Source of the DNA: Odiellus spinosus
Lineage: Eukaryota; Arthropoda; Arachnida; Opiliones; Phalangiidae
DNA: 64,000 nucleotides
Direction: 5' to 3'
Assembly: GCA_963920705.1 (NCBI GenBank)
Contig: OY987239.1
Coordinates: 8,062,504-8,126,503 of the forward strand
Shown: in pieces, positions 22,401-31,656 of the stretch
Layout: every line of letters starts with the position of its first letter
Position numbering within the stretch: the stretch's first letter is position 1
Made by a program: the position numbers and the translations under genes
The notes under the pieces: generated by a model
What the model saw: only the letters and a program-made list of their open reading frames with translations
Databases searched by the model: none
Told to the model about the DNA's origin: nothing

Positions 22401-24201
22401 GACTAGCGTATGCTATTGGCACTTCAACACTATCTTGTACTTGAGACAGCATAGCTCCTAATCCTGTACCAGAAGCGTCGGTTGTTAGGATACAAGGTAT
22501 ATCCGCTTTATACGGAGCTAAGGCAGATGCTGAAGCAATAGCATCTTTTATTTGTTGAAAAGCTTCTTCTTGATCTTCTCCCCAATGAAATGGTACATTT
22601 TTCTTCTTTAGATGGTTGATTGGAGCTACTATCTCTGAAAATTTTGGAATAAAGCGGTGATGCCAACCGGCCATGCCTAAGAATCTTTGTACTTGTTTTA
22701 GAGTTTTCGGCCGTGGAAATTCTTGAATGGCTTTTATCTTCGACGGGTCGATGAATATCCCATTTTCATTGATGATATGTCCTAGGACAATGGCCTCGGG
22801 TTTGGCAAAACGACATTTCTTTAGTTGGAGAGTTAATCCGGCATTCTTTAGGCGATTCATTACGTATTCCAGAGCGTTTAGATGCTCTTCCCATGTTTCG
22901 GACGCGATTAGGATATCATCAAGATAAACGACGATGGAAAATGGCTCGCTATCTCTGAAGATTTCATCCATTAGTCGTTGGAACGTACTCGGAGCGTTAC
23001 AAAGACCAAAGGCTAATACGTTGAATTCGTATTTACCAGCGTGGGTAATGAAGGCAGTCTTTGGTTTTGCTTCGGGAGCCAATTCGACTTGCCAATATCC
23101 GCTTTTAAGATCCAGAGCTGTAACATATTTTGGTTTTCCCATTTTGTTTAGGGTTTCTTCTATACGAGGAATCGGGTAAGGATCTTTCATTGTTACAGAG
23201 TTTACTTCTCGGAGGTCAACGCAGAACCTTGTCTTGGTTTTTCCGGTTCCGGATCCATCATCCTGTTCAATGATGACTATAGGAGAAGCCCATGGAGAGG
23301 TAGATGGTTTTATGATGCCGTCCTTTAACATTTCAGAGATATGTTCTTCGATAAGCCGTTTCTTGGCATCGCTGACTCTATAAGCTCTCTTATTTATCGG
23401 TTTCGCATCTCCTGTGTGGATTTCGTGTACAACGAGGCTTGTATGTCCTAATTTATCGCTGAAGAGATCCGGAAAGTTTAGCAGGAGATCCTTTAGTTCC
23501 TTCTTCTTCTGTTCGGGTAGCTCTGTCGCGTCGACAGCTTCAGTTACATTCTTTACCATGATTGGGGAAGGGGGTCCTTTATCTTTAGACCATCCGATGA
23601 ACTTTAAAGTTTCTCCTTGAATCGAGCAGGTTAAATTTTTGAAATCAATTTTCATTCCCCAATCTTCTAAGAAATCTTGACCAAGAATGGCATCGCATAA
23701 AAGAGATGGTACGATATGGAATTCATGGGTGAACGTCCGGTTCTTTTGATTTTCGAAAACAATTTCAAAATCCAAAAGAATGGATCCTTTAGTGAAGGTA
23801 TATCTTCCATCGCCCATGACTATGCATTCGGATATCTTCTCATAAGGGATATATGACTCGCCTCTATGTTGTCTTATTTTCATCCATTGGTCAGCACTAA
23901 TCATGGAGACTTCTGCTCCATTGTCTATCCGGGTATTTAGTCTTCCATGTTCGAAGATTGTTGTAATAATATGAGGTTTTCTTCTTTGCAAGCCCCGTCT
24001 TCGTCGTATTGCTGATAATTGATAGGTTTGGGGTCTTGAAACAGTACGACGGACTTTTGGTCGGGCTATTGATTTGGCGCGGGAGGACGGTGGCCCTGTT
24101 GTTGACCTCCCGCTCCGATGTTTTCCGGACGAGTCGTTCTTGGTATACGGACCGATGGACAGTCTCTTGAGAGATGACCTCTTCCGTTGCAGGTGAAACA
24201 A
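19480..24201 (-). CDS. Gypsy Pol (protease, RT, RNase H, integrase, MBD-like C-terminus)
   Basis: 1,573-codon frame in the -1 frame relative to gag with a 136-nt overlap, so expression is probably by ribosomal frameshift; the first codon of the frame is TTG and no independent start is needed. Approximate residues: aspartic protease with DNGA at 93-96; reverse transcriptase 290-470 with VVYLDDIL near 425; RNase H 565-690 (TTDASG, TERE, TDHK, ADAL); integrase HHCC zinc finger 800-850; DDE core with Asp near 873 (GVDIMGPF), Asp near 928 (LSDRGTQF) and Glu near 965 (TERVNRV); GPY module near 1103 (WSGPYRII). A linker of about 380 residues rich in Ser, Arg and Glu follows. Residues 1489-1549 read as a methyl-CpG-binding domain. 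The frame is intact. Confidence 0.95.
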   Translation of the reverse strand: MFHLQRKRSSLKRLSIGPYTKNDSSGKHRSGRSTTGPPSSRAKSIARPKVRRTVSRPQTYQLSAIRRRRGLQRRKPHIITTIFEHGRLNTRIDNGAEVSMISADQWMKIRQHRGESYIPYEKISECIVMGDGRYTFTKGSILLDFEIVFENQKNRTFTHEFHIVPSLLCDAILGQDFLEDWGMKIDFKNLTCSIQGETLKFIGWSKDKGPPSPIMVKNVTEAVDATELPEQKKKELKDLLLNFPDLFSDKLGHTSLVVHEIHTGDAKPINKRAYRVSDAKKRLIEEHISEMLKDGIIKPSTSPWASPIVIIEQDDGSGTGKTKTRFCVDLREVNSVTMKDPYPIPRIEETLNKMGKPKYVTALDLKSGYWQVELAPEAKPKTAFITHAGKYEFNVLAFGLCNAPSTFQRLMDEIFRDSEPFSIVVYLDDILIASETWEEHLNALEYVMNRLKNAGLTLQLKKCRFAKPEAIVLGHIINENGIFIDPSKIKAIQEFPRPKTLKQVQRFLGMAGWHHRFIPKFSEIVAPINHLKKKNVPFHWGEDQEEAFQQIKDAIASASALAPYKADIPCILTTDASGTGLGAMLSQVQDSVEVPIAYASRRLSKAESNYSNTERECLAIYWAVGYFRPYLETLPFTVITDHKALQWLFTLKEPQARLVKWAMYLQTFDFKILHKKGVENVVADALSRAPLGLLVMPLHRLSTSEESLRISDNEQNRENPRENVLPPFPHANFHIFNRNEIITAQREDPTMEEIIERLSRENAPEDRMYIRRNNLIYRKETGRHPERIYLPTRLRPETLRLLHDHPLAGHRGRDKTIAKIEARFWWPTLRADVTKYVKECLLCQQYKIRNTRTPGLMKSTEPTAPWEKIGVDIMGPFPTSRKGYRYLIVFVDYMTKFVELVPLVAMTADACARALKEVICRWGAPKQILSDRGTQFVSTLWKDTCKLFRITPIYTTPYHPQSNLTERVNRVLGETISIYVGNNHRTWDETLNSLAFAINSTPHDTTRRSPFYLNMGREPRLPWDLDIGMPVEEFEDRSETLRNLQEQWELTKEFSRLAQAKQKKYYDRRRADLEFEPGMLVWKMTHPLSRANIGRMAKLCPKWSGPYRIIEKRNPLVYVLEDVISGRNIGPINIAQLKLYHAKDIQIEEMEQPLPAVPEPEILPIEEPEQRENEVESPRISDRDEEKRSSGSLPQALRLERTAPQERRKAPTTESSERIRRHLRKKRPRRYISSSSSEDEIPSPIIRKEEKTPPINTQEQSPHILHRRRQESSDSATGSDDETGDKRTERLKKREETRPQQIEDIPPIGIALAKEISLPLNGTDKPTTSPTKEVKDPLRKTHDLSPSSISSGRKWDEEYPILYTGSSTSEDLRQEDLRMQQKQSRSRIPLQESIRDPEKEKPREGDTRIKTKKREREISSSLTELEAAIRRGRKILTKRHRKDPSPVEEIIEDTSSMMVQESSDDELIEGENPQLLPDEDKNLELPFRLGWCREVCYRHTTHPGKPILDIYYYPPSGKRKRLRSPNEVTAYLEKHKIENVKVENFEFRRKHIACAPWERITTAKPRSQAPTAC
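19553..19737 (-). other. MBD-like domain at the Pol C-terminus
   Basis: About 61 residues starting LGWCREVCYR, then LDIYYYPPSGKRKRLRS, then an NEVTAYLEKH helix and VENFEF. The GW-x-REV start, the D-x-YY-x-P-x-G turn, the R-S after the hairpin, the helix with YL and the final F-x-F follow the MBD/TAM fold in order. The Arg, Asp, Tyr and Arg-Ser positions that contact methylated CpG in MBD1/MeCP2 appear present. Function in the element is inferred. Confidence 0.85.
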
Positions 24202-26510
24202 GTAAGATTTTGTTGTAGGACTGTGGGTCTCGTCGGATATGATTGTCCTTGTGGTCGAGTAGATGAAGGAGTAATTATTCTTGGTGACCTTGATGGAACT
24301 CTTCGAGCTCCTTGAAGATTTGATTGTCCGATTCTTCTTCCAGCGGTGTTCGACTGAGTTTGTCTTGTCCTTTGTTCTACTACTGGATATGTTTGAGGAA
24401 CTTGTTGTGGTTGAATCATATATCCTGTTTGATATGGAGGTACTTGTTCAAAGGGACCAGGAGTGGTGGGTCGAACTTGTTGAAATGTATTCGATAATAC
24501 AGCCGTAGGTTGCTGATGTTGATAGTTTAACCATGATGCTCCAGGTGTTGGTAGTTGGGGATTTCCAGTAGGAGTGTATATCTGTGCTGGCAATCCTGCA
24601 TGAGGTGAACTTGATTGAGGGATTCCTGTGACAGGATATTGAATTTGAGGTGTTCCTTTGGGTAGATATATAGCTGTCGTCGAGCTTGGTATAGTTGGAG
24701 TAATTATATTCGGTATCGCTGGAGTAGGTTGAATCGTCGCCGTTGAATATTGAAGAGTCGTTGGATATTGTTGATATGGAAACTGTTGAACTGATGGTTG
24801 AGTGACATGAGTAATCATTTGACCTTGAGATGTCCACTGAGCTGGATATGTTCCGTGTTGAGGTATCGTTGTTCCATAACTAAGAGTTCTCGTTAATCCA
24901 AGACTTTCTTCTAGCTTGAGACAATGATCATGGAGATCTCCGACGGTAGCGGCACTCATGAAAGTTAGAAAGCCTCTAAATTCGGGACGAATGTTTCTCC
25001 TTATCATGTCTTGCAATTCTTTATCCGAAATTGGCGGTGTCAAACTTTGATTAATTCTCGCATAGTGGCTAAAAAATTCTTCTATAGTTTCGTTTGGACC
25101 TTGATATCTAAGGTTTAGTTCGGCTTTAGCCAAGGCTTCTTTTTGTTCCGCTCGGTAGTGTCGTTTTATTCTCCCTTCAAATTCACTCCATCCCATTGGT
25201 TGTGGTAATCCTCTGTACCATGTTTGAGCTTGAGCCTTTAATACCATAGGCAGGAGTCCCATCTTTTGATTTTCTGTTAGTTCGTTGAACTTTGCGAATT
25301 CATCTAGATCTCGTAGGAATTCTGAAACCTTTTCTTGATGTGTTCCATAGAAAACTAGTCGGGCAGGTGGTTCCTTTAAGCTTCGGCCTTTATTCTCCTT
25401 CATGACTTTGGTCATGGTTCTCAGCATCGATGTTGATCGAGGAGATAAAGGTGGAGATAATTGTCCTTGACCTTGACCTTGTCCTGGTGTTCCTTGTATA
25501 GGAGATATTCCTGGTATTCCTGTTGGTTTTGGAGCTGAAGGAAATTGTGAAGGAGGACCCTGTGGATAATGAGCTTGAGATGGGAATAATCCTGGTTGGG
25601 ATTGAGCTGAGTATACTTGTTGTTGAGGGAATGGCACTTGCGGTGGATACCATCCTTGATAGGCTTGTGCAGGAGTCGATGTAGGTGGTCCTTGGTAGAA
25701 AGTACTCGATGCTTGAGGATTAAATCCAAGAGGATATGTAAATTGCGTTGTTATTGGTTGATATTGAGGTTGTATTAAGCTCGGAGTTTGGTATTGAGCT
25801 TGAGGTGGAAGTTGACCTTGAGGTTGTCTAAGTGTTGTACTTATGGGAGGAATTTGTCCGTATCTTGCAGCGGGATTAATAGTTTGTGTAATTGATGGTG
25901 GTTGGAGTACTTGTGGACCCGAAATTCCAGAAGCGCCTTGAGTCATCGTAGGACAAAGTGATATACCGGATGGATGAATTGAAGGCGTGGTCACAATTCC
26001 AGTTGCCATAGTAGTTGTAGTGGTTGTTGTTAATATTGTTTGTAGTGAGCCAATAGGGTTGGCATGCCTAGAGGCATTAGGTATAGACATACCTAAACCC
26101 AATTGGATGTTCCCTACTGTACTACCAGACGGTAATCCCATCATGGGAGTTGGTAAAATTGGAGAACCTATACTCCCTGTAGGGCTTTTCAAACTTGGAA
26201 GTGATTTAACCCGTATTAAACGTCTATGAATCCTTGGTGGGGAACTTAAAGCCGATATATTTGCTACTGAACTTTGAGGACTTGTTATCCCCACTCCAAT
26301 TAATGGTGGACTTACTACCGGTGCATGTGGGGATAGTGGAGGACTTATTACAGGTGTATGAGGGGATATAGGTGTAGGTGTAGTTGGTACAATTGTAGTA
26401 GGTGGAGAAGACGTCGCCATAATAGAATTTCCCTTATTTAATTGTAACCTTGATGGGCGTATAATATTTTGTATATTGTAAGTAGTTACAAGGGGAGATA
26501 TCTCTATCAA
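24066..26510 (-). CDS. Gypsy Gag, 814 aa
   Basis: The N-terminal ~370 residues are a low-complexity Pro/Thr/Gln/Ser-rich region (PQAQYQTPSLIQPQYQP). The retrotransposon capsid domain is about residues 380-510 (LVFYGTHQEKVSEFLRDLDE, QTWYRGLP, FFSHYARINQ). A nucleocapsid CCHC knuckle, CFTCNGRGHLSRDC, sits at 771-784 and is followed by the pol overlap. The long disordered N-terminus is unusual for Gypsy Gag. It packages the element RNA into cytoplasmic particles. Confidence 0.93.
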   Translation of the reverse strand: MIEISPLVTTYNIQNIIRPSRLQLNKGNSIMATSSPPTTIVPTTPTPISPHTPVISPPLSPHAPVVSPPLIGVGITSPQSSVANISALSSPPRIHRRLIRVKSLPSLKSPTGSIGSPILPTPMMGLPSGSTVGNIQLGLGMSIPNASRHANPIGSLQTILTTTTTTTMATGIVTTPSIHPSGISLCPTMTQGASGISGPQVLQPPSITQTINPAARYGQIPPISTTLRQPQGQLPPQAQYQTPSLIQPQYQPITTQFTYPLGFNPQASSTFYQGPPTSTPAQAYQGWYPPQVPFPQQQVYSAQSQPGLFPSQAHYPQGPPSQFPSAPKPTGIPGISPIQGTPGQGQGQGQLSPPLSPRSTSMLRTMTKVMKENKGRSLKEPPARLVFYGTHQEKVSEFLRDLDEFAKFNELTENQKMGLLPMVLKAQAQTWYRGLPQPMGWSEFEGRIKRHYRAEQKEALAKAELNLRYQGPNETIEEFFSHYARINQSLTPPISDKELQDMIRRNIRPEFRGFLTFMSAATVGDLHDHCLKLEESLGLTRTLSYGTTIPQHGTYPAQWTSQGQMITHVTQPSVQQFPYQQYPTTLQYSTATIQPTPAIPNIITPTIPSSTTAIYLPKGTPQIQYPVTGIPQSSSPHAGLPAQIYTPTGNPQLPTPGASWLNYQHQQPTAVLSNTFQQVRPTTPGPFEQVPPYQTGYMIQPQQVPQTYPVVEQRTRQTQSNTAGRRIGQSNLQGARRVPSRSPRIITPSSTRPQGQSYPTRPTVLQQNLTCFTCNGRGHLSRDCPSVRIPRTTRPENIGAGGQQQGHRPPAPNQ

Positions 26511-27008
26511 TTGTTCTCCAGAATTGTTTGGTTGTAGTCTATCCCAATTAATACTAGTCTCAGACCCAGATGTGAAAGAAGGAATTCTATCCTGTGGGGT
26601 GGTAAAAGCTAAATTCCTATTTGGTGACGTCAGTGTTAGGCCAAAATAATATTTTCGTTTATTAAAAAGTGTTTGAATAACCTGCTATTAATAGGAAAAT
26701 ATTTCTCAAAATTGAGTGTTTAATTCATCTAATTAAGTATTGTTAAAAAGGTTTTATAATTATTAATATCAAAATCAAAAGTAATAGATCAAAAAGATAA
26801 ATTCGTGGAAATAAGGAATTCCTCAAAAGAATAGGCGAGATAACGCCTATCACCACCCCCACCAAAAAAGACGGGCTAAAAGGGGCGAACGCCGAAAAAA
26901 AAAACGAAGCCGAGGTCGGGGAGGCCAAGATGGCGGACGGGGTAGGCAAAGACAAGAAAAAGGCGAAAAAATGGCGAAGGGAAAGGGGGACTGTCACGGC
27001 ACCAATTC
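26511..27008 (-). promoter_or_regulatory. Gypsy leader and primer-binding site
   Basis: Untranslated leader between the 5' LTR and gag. Four nucleotides inside the LTR, on the - strand, is TGGTGCCGTGACAGTCCC (26987-27004), which has the TGG start of a tRNA-primed site. I could not assign the tRNA. The 84-codon ORF at 26743-26997 on the same strand lies in the leader and is unsupported. Confidence 0.75.
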
Positions 27009-27576
27009 TGTAACCGCTCCTTTTGTTAGGACCTTAATTGTAAGGAATTAAGAGAGGTTACAGCGATCAACCCAGTTAAAACATTGTTCGACCCCTTTCC
27101 GATTAATTTTTTCTTTTTTATTTTGGTAATTTCTTAAGAAATTGTCTCGTTTATTTAAAGACTTACCGGTTCTCGATCATCTGAGGATGAATCTTCCGAT
27201 GAGGTTAAATCCTCGGCCCATCTGTTATCGCGAGACATAGTACACTCGTATATTCAAAATGAATGCTTTAATTCTTTGTTCAAAAACTACAATTAATCCC
27301 GACTCTCCTATAACGTAAGAATAACTAGGCTTAAGCTTTCTTTCCTGACAGGAACAAATCGTTAACCCTTCTTGGGAGAGGTCGAAAAACCAACTGTCCT
27401 TTTTCTTATCACAGATCTCATTCGAAACTTTCGAGGGTTAAAAAAATAGGGGGGAAGGGGGAGAGTGACGGCCAATCTTCGAGGGATTTTTGCTTTTTTC
27501 GTTTTCAGGGTACTAATATTGGGGTAGTTAGAGATTTTTAAGGGGGCTAGACATAACTAAATTTTCGACCGTCGCA
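27009..27576 (-). repeat. Gypsy 5' LTR (element orientation)
   Basis: 568-bp partner of 17584-18151. It should hold the element promoter. Followed on the + strand by target duplication CAAG and then the continuing P1 transposase sequence. Confidence 0.97.
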
Positions 27577-27580
27577 CAAG

Positions 27581-28898
27581 AAAAGCCCTTGCGCTTATAA
27601 TTTTTTAAGGGATATGAAAATTTTACATCTACCTCATAGAATCACTCTAAGGAGATACATTGGGCACGCTTCTGGAGAACATGGAGTTACCAGCTTGGTA
27701 AAAGAAAGGCTGAAAGTAGAGTACGAGAAACTTACTGATGACCGCGAAAGGTATGGATCCTTGGTTTTTGATGAAATGGCAATACGATCAAAACTACTTT
27801 ATGATCGCAACATGGACACTTTCTTCGGGGAAACCACTCTCTCAGCAGCCAATGGAGTAGGTGACACCCTAGCATCGCATTTATTATGCTTTATCTTTCA
27901 CGGCCTAAGTACAAGTATCCGTATCCCCGTTGCATATTTTTTCACAGCCAACCTTACTTCAGATCAACTTTACTCCATAATTCTACAAGTGATAGTAACA
28001 CGAGACGATCAGGGGGTTACAATGATCTAGGAGATGTAAGATCGTGTATACTATCTCTTGAACACACACTAAAAATCGGAATCATTAAGGCATCTTCAAA
28101 TTCAAATGTCAGCGTTGGCAAGAAGTCTGACTGCGAAGGCCTACAAATTGTAACTTCAGGTATTTTATTTTTTGTTTAAAACTTTTAAACTGTGACTCAT
28201 ATGTAATGTTTTTGTACTTTGACAGCTGGAAGTGATAAACGAGTACTCAGAAGTGAAGTGGATCCGAAAAAAAAAATACGAACACAAAATGTTGTTGATC
28301 TACCAGGATATTTGAAAAGAATTCTTAACCGCATGGAATGCTTGACCGGAAAAGGTATTTTAAATTAAAAATTGTATTGACTTAAAGTGCAGATAATAAC
28401 TACAAGCGTGTGTAAAAATTTCATACAGAAACATCGCAAATATCTATTCGAAGTTGCACACTTGCTCACGTTGGCGGATATCTAGTCAAAATTGCTGAAG
28501 AAAATTCAACTTGCGAGGACTACTTGGGAAAGTTAGTTTTGTCAGAACACGAGATGAAATTAAAGATTCACACCCTAATAGAAGCGCAAGATCGAGGGGG
28601 TTTAAAATATCCTAGTGATTTTTTTGTTTGTTTAATTGGACTTGTGTTAGACTTTGTACAAATGTCCCTTAACTTAGTTCCCCGCCAACAAACCCTAACA
28701 ACATACATGGGAATTATTTTACCTTATTTTTCAAAGCCATTAAAATGTAAATGTGATAACCCAAAACTACCCAAAGTCATTTTAGAGAAGTTCCTAAGAC
28801 CTCTTTTGCACAATCATGCCAAAGAAGTGACAGATCAAAAACAAAAGATTAAAAAGACGAAAGGAAAACCATTATCCCGAAAGGTTTTGAGGGTATAA
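27581..28898 (+). pseudogene. P1 transposase, 3' part, internally deleted
   Basis: Resumes the frame broken at 17583. It shows the LHLPHRITLRRYI and VFDEMAIRSKLLYD blocks (first catalytic Asp region) and PVAYFFTANL. Near 28000 the frame shifts and the sequence jumps to RRSGGYNDLGD, a block that normally follows the last catalytic acid. The middle of the DDE domain is therefore missing, roughly 250 residues by comparison with P2. Two introns appear to follow (acceptors near 28226 and 28430), then the C-terminal region containing HVGGYLVKIA and DRGGLKYPSDFF, ending at 28898. Deleted P copies of this type are normally mobilised only in trans. Confidence 0.8.
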
Positions 28899-29246
28899 TT
28901 AAACTTGTGATATTTATACTAAAAATAAAGTTGTTTTTGTTATATCTTGCTTGAATGGCTCATTTATACTACTCTAATTATTAAAAATAAATAAACTTCC
29001 ATTATTGAATGGTAGCTAGAACAAGTAATCAAACCAAAAAATCATCTCTAAAACACTTAAAAACACAAATTTTTATTATTCTGAAATAATAATTTTATAA
29101 CTGGCCCCCAAATTATTAAATACTAACATTTATGGAAGACCCCCATCTCTACGGTAGTAAAAGCGCCATCTAGCGGAATTCCTTGAAAGTTTAACAGAAT
29201 TTTTATCTTAAGAAAACACGAAATGTCTCCCATAAAAATCCCAGAT

Positions 29247-29277
29247 GCACTGGCCTAGAAGGATCTCGGAGGCACCG
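29247..29277 (-). repeat. P1 right terminal inverted repeat
   Basis: Perfect 31-bp complement of the left end, followed by ATTAAAC at 29278-29284. Confidence 0.93.
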
Positions 29278-29288
29278 ATTAAACTCAA

Positions 29289-29775
29289 GGAGAGTACCAG
29301 AGGTGTTTATCGCCGATTTTGTCCAAAGTCTGCTTTAATGTCCCCAAAAGGAGACGACGCACTACCCAGTTGTTGGCCATGGCAGCCGAAAACGTTTTTG
29401 GCCATTAAGCACATTCGTCGAAAAAACGAAATTTCTTTTCAATATTTTTCCCAAAAATGATACGAATTTTACCCCAATAAAGTCCCAATTTACGCAAAAT
29501 TGATGAATTTTACCTAGATACGAACCATATTACCCATTAGACAATTTCGAAACAATTTGAAAATATTTCACAGGTAGCCCCCTGTGAAACTGAGAAAATC
29601 CCACGCTTTTTCAATTGAGATTTTTTCGATTGAAATGGCCAAAAACGTTTTCGGTTGCCATGGCCAAACAAATGGGTAGTGCGTCCTCTCCTTTTGGGGA
29701 TTTTCATGTCTTATATAGATCTACATTATAGCAGACTTTGGACAAAATCGGCGATAAACACCTCGGGTAGTCTCC
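29289..29775. mobile_element. Palindromic element next to P1
   Basis: Inverted arms of about 45 bp begin GGAGAGTACC and contain GAGGTGTTTATCGCCGATTT. Further inside, AAAACGTTTTYGGYTGCCAT blocks face each other. It lies a few bases outside the P1 target duplication. No clear target duplication and no ORF. Confidence 0.75.
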
Positions 29776-29961
29776 ATGTCAGAATGGGGAGATGTTAAAT
29801 TTCATCTTGGTATGAGGAGATATAATTTTAACAAGCGGCTAGTTTTCCCGACCATTACAAAGAGACGCTATCCCCGGCCCCCAGCCTGTTAACTTTTTCT
29901 CTGGAGGTATGGTTGATTCCACCTAGAAATGACAGCCCATTCGAACTAAGATTTTGATCAT
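29776..29961. other. Short intronic spacer
   Basis: Nothing recognised between the palindromic element and MITE B2. Confidence 0.4.
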
Positions 29962-29968
29962 CTAGTAC

Positions 29969-30285
29969 CAAGAATCCATTCAGGTTCCATAAGAAAATGG
30001 GAGGGCCGCGATTCAATAACCATCCTCCCAAACTTTGTAGCAAAAGTTCGTCCGCTTCGAATCGATTTTTCAAGTAAATCGCTCCTGACATTATATTATT
30101 AACCCGCGCCACTAACGACCTTGACATAATATTTTGGGTAATAAAAATGGAGCCGACCGAAAAAAGATCTAAGCGTACAAATGTTGCGAAAATTGCGGAC
30201 GAACTTTTGTTACAAAGTTTGGGAGGATGGTACCAGAGGCTAAAGCTATGCTCCCATATTCTTATGGAACCTGAATGGATTCTTG
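29969..30285. mobile_element. MITE family B, copy 2
   Basis: 317 bp, reverse orientation to copy 1, with full-length perfect ends (CAAGAATCCATTCAGG). Perfect 7-bp duplication CTAGTAC at 29962-29968 and 30286-30292. Confidence 0.93.
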
Positions 30286-30768
30286 CTAGTACTGAACGTT
30301 AAATCGATGTAATAGCGTCTAGCGTAAGTTTAGGTTTGCTGCCGTTATAAGATGAAATCAATAATCCCGACTTTACAGTTTTTCCTGGTCATTCTAACGT
30401 TTCAGTTAATCCAAATAATTTATTTTAATTCGTTTAATAATTCTATTTTTAATAATTCTATTTTTAATAATTCTTATTTTTCGTCTTTGAAACGTAGCAC
30501 GAATGTTATTTTGAGGCATATACTCTTTGCACAATATATAAACTAAAAATATGATATTTGAAAATATTTTTTGTGTCAGAAGTTTACCCCAAATATTTAT
30601 AGACTTTTGCCGCGCTTTATGAAGGAGGCTACCATTTAGTTTCGCCCCCCAATCCGCCACTTTGGTCACCAAGAAACGAGGTGATAGTTTTTTAGTAGAC
30701 AGTCCATCCTACTGCCACAAACACAATACCCAATAAATGCGAAACCAAACTGGGTTTTTAATTAATCT

Positions 30769-30801
<33 letters not shown>

Positions 30802-31090
30802 GGTTCTACGATTTTACGAAGGATCCACTGGATATAACAGTACCACAGAATTTAGGCATCGATTGAGATATCAAAAATATATAATAAAAAATATTCAAGT
30901 GTTGACGGTCTACGAGGTAGCCGACCTCGCTGTTCCATTTAAATTGTACGGCTACGGTTTGGCCTTGGCCATCGCCATCAAATGCGTCGAAACAGCCTTA
31001 GCAATTTACAACAAGCGCAAACCGAAAGAAGCACACACGTTTCGTGTCAGACGTGTGAAATGTGAAAATATTTTTCTGGAATCGATTTGA
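30802..31090 (+). CDS. IR1 terminal exon (TM3 and C-terminus)
   Basis: The acceptor is an AG directly after an uninterrupted run of 30 T (30770-30799). The exon supplies the third base of the codon split at 16210, then reads VLRFYEGSTG, a hydrophobic helix (FKLYGYGLALAIAIKCVET) and a basic tail ending at a TGA. The helix after a soluble lobe is the last transmembrane segment of IRs and aligns with FRLWIIGLSLATVTFFYEYF of IR2. With 13222-14831 and 16036-16210 it completes an IR-like gene. Confidence 0.6.
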
Positions 31091-31640
31091 ATCGATTTCT
31101 AGTGCCTGCTTTGAGAACCAGTTTCAAACCCCATTCGGATTCAAAAACCTACAGATGAAACTACAATAAATCGGTTCATAAAGATGGTGTGTGAATAGAT
31201 GGCGCTTAAAATACCGGTTTGATGTAAATTGATTGCGATTCGCTAGTGTGAACACGACCTCTCTTTGAATAATATTTTCATAAATTTCAAAATAAAATCT
31301 TCAAAATATTGAAAATTCAATCTTGGCCAAGTTGGTTATATTTATTACACGCATTAAGTGTTTCCTTTGTGGCATGTGGTTGCTTCCATCAAACGCACGA
31401 CCCTCTCGTGTGGTACCAGACACTGTTGGGTGGTTAAGGGGAGTAAACCTGGGGCTAATAAGGGAATTAATGTTTTACTTCACGTGAAAGGTCACGTGAT
31501 ATCCGGTCATTTCGGAAAGAACCACACACACAGACAGACACACCCAGTGTAAAATCTCCCCCTGAACATAAGTTCAGTCGGGGAGTAATAAGCCAATTTG
31601 TAAAAAACTCACCTAAAGTTAATAACGCGAAACACGTAAA
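31091..31640. other. Intergenic region between IR1 and the Thr/Pro-rich gene
   Basis: The block at about 31530-31590 (CCCAGTGTAAAATCTCCCCC, then GTCGGGGAG) recurs as the reverse complement at about 45155-45225, so it is a dispersed repeat. A CA/GA-rich stretch is at 31520-31545. Confidence 0.5.
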
Positions 31641-31656
31641 AAACATTTTGGACGAA

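Larger units (their letters stand above)
17584..27576 (-). mobile_element. Ty3/Gypsy LTR retrotransposon with MBD-tipped Pol
   Basis: 9,993-bp element read on the - strand: LTR, primer-binding site, gag, pol, a third ORF, polypurine tract, LTR. Flanking 4-bp duplication CAAG at 17580-17583 and 27577-27580. The two 568-bp LTRs differ at one position by eye, so the insertion is recent. Gag and Pol overlap with Pol in the -1 frame. Pol has protease, reverse transcriptase, RNase H and integrase in Ty3/Gypsy order plus a GPY/F-like module, then a long charged linker and an MBD-like domain. All three ORFs are open. The element landed inside the P1 transposase gene. Confidence 0.96.
16285..29277 (+). 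mobile_element. P-element-like transposon P1, split by a Gypsy element
   Basis: TIRs are 31 bp and perfect (16285-16315 and 29247-29277; start CGGTGCCTCCGAGATCC). The 7-bp duplication ATTAAAC is at 16278-16284 and 29278-29284. A perfect 15-bp subterminal inverted repeat (GCTTTTACTACCGTA) lies at 16379-16393 and 29150-29164. Removing the Gypsy insertion and its 4-bp duplication leaves 2,996 bp. The 31-bp ends, subterminal repeats and ~3-kb size closely match the Drosophila P-element plan. The transposase is disabled by an in-frame stop, an internal deletion and the Gypsy insertion. It lies in the last intron of IR1, same strand. Confidence 0.93.

Noticed and set aside
30352-30546. 64-codon ORF with a hydrophobic start and NNSIF repeats
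   Set aside because: It lies in an AT-rich intron with simple-sequence repeats; the apparent signal peptide is likely composition-driven.
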